Assembly (NCBI RefSeq): GCF_000423325.1
Contig: NZ_AUHT01000007.1
Coordinates: 49,243 to 113,242 of the forward strand
DNA from: Lysobacter defluvii IMMIB APB-9 = DSM 18482
GTDB taxonomy: Bacteria > Pseudomonadota > Gammaproteobacteria > Xanthomonadales > Xanthomonadaceae
Direction: 5' to 3'
Length of the DNA: 64,000 nt
Shown: piece after piece, positions 63,967 through 64,000 of the stretch
How positions within the stretch are numbered: the first letter of the stretch is position 1
How the letters are laid out: every line of letters starts with the position of its first letter
Translations under genes and position numbers: made by a program
The notes under the pieces: model-generated
Seen by the model: the letters and a program-made list of their open reading frames with translations, nothing else
Database searches by the model: none
What the model was told of the DNA's origin: nothing

Positions 63967-64000
63967 GTTCCCTGTTCCCTGTTCCCTGTTCCCTGTTCCC
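63967..64000. repeat. Heptamer tandem repeat (GTTCCCT)
   Basis: Four perfect copies of gttccct plus a 6-base partial copy run to the end of the window, so the array is cut off by the edge. It is upstream of hslV on the minus strand. Confidence 0.95.

Overview
The window is GC-rich chromosomal DNA from a gammaproteobacterium of the Xanthomonadaceae/Lysobacteraceae, probably Lysobacter- or Luteimonas-like. This rests on protein character and gene order: an HslV with a 12-residue extension before its catalytic Thr, a split class II ribonucleotide reductase (nrdJa/nrdJb), a PepSY-phoP-phoQ run, a birA-coaX-SPOR-tRNA(Thr) run, and a continuous mreBCD-mrdA-rodA-mltB-rlpA-dacC-ybeD-lipB-lipA-prc block. 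Genus cannot be fixed from the sequence alone. No prophage, insertion sequence, integron or CRISPR array was seen, and almost everything reads as core chromosome.

Layout. 1-700: 3' end of an acyltransferase E2 gene with a bidirectional terminator. 0.8-7.5 kb (minus strand): GAF-GGDEF cyclase, small membrane protein, trpS, CsbD and entericidin-like stress proteins, arginase, tRNA-Thr(TGT), SPOR protein, coaX, birA. 7.7-17.4 kb: a small secreted protein and mtfA, convergent with phoPQ, then PepSY protein, dusA, several small secreted proteins, a HAD phosphatase, a PQQ-type sugar dehydrogenase lipoprotein and an EF-hand protein. 17.5-21.8 kb: amidase lipoprotein, APC permease, outer-membrane barrel, exported methyltransferase-like lipoprotein, hemerythrin. 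21.9-24.9 kb: nrdJa-nrdJb. 25.4-29.5 kb: Do-type protease followed by ElaB/YqjD, YqjE and YqjK-like membrane proteins and an AI-2E-type permease. 29.6-31.7 kb: HAD phosphatase and M17 peptidase.

31.7-40 kb holds two divergent transport operons. One (minus) encodes an ABC-2 exporter plus a DesK/DesR-like two-component system. The other (plus) encodes an HlyD/MacA-type adaptor, a LolD/MacB-type ATPase and two FtsX-type permeases. The 201-bp divergent region carries two matching dyads (TGAC-N4-GTCA, 30 bp apart), the clearest unexplained regulatory signal in the window. 40-53.9 kb is the rod-shape, peptidoglycan and lipoate block, with many start/stop overlaps implying translational coupling. 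Its elongasome core (mreBCD, mrdA, rodA) is followed by hydrolases (mltB, rlpA, dacC, prc) and lipoate synthesis (ybeD, lipB, lipA).

54-64 kb: PfkB kinase, two tandem paralogous lipoproteins of unknown function, another lipoprotein, an M1 aminopeptidase, ubiE, a fungal-type cytosine-deaminase homologue, an undescribed-looking metzincin-type protein (HExxHxxGxxD) with a small exported partner, and hslVU. Intergenic palindromes and a heptamer tandem repeat are scattered through the window.

Most worth a second look: the metzincin-like/lipoprotein pair (60.6-61.8 kb), the tandem lipoprotein paralogues (55.0-56.2 kb), the dyads at 35.33-35.38 kb, and the A9 frameshift-prone tract in nrdJb.
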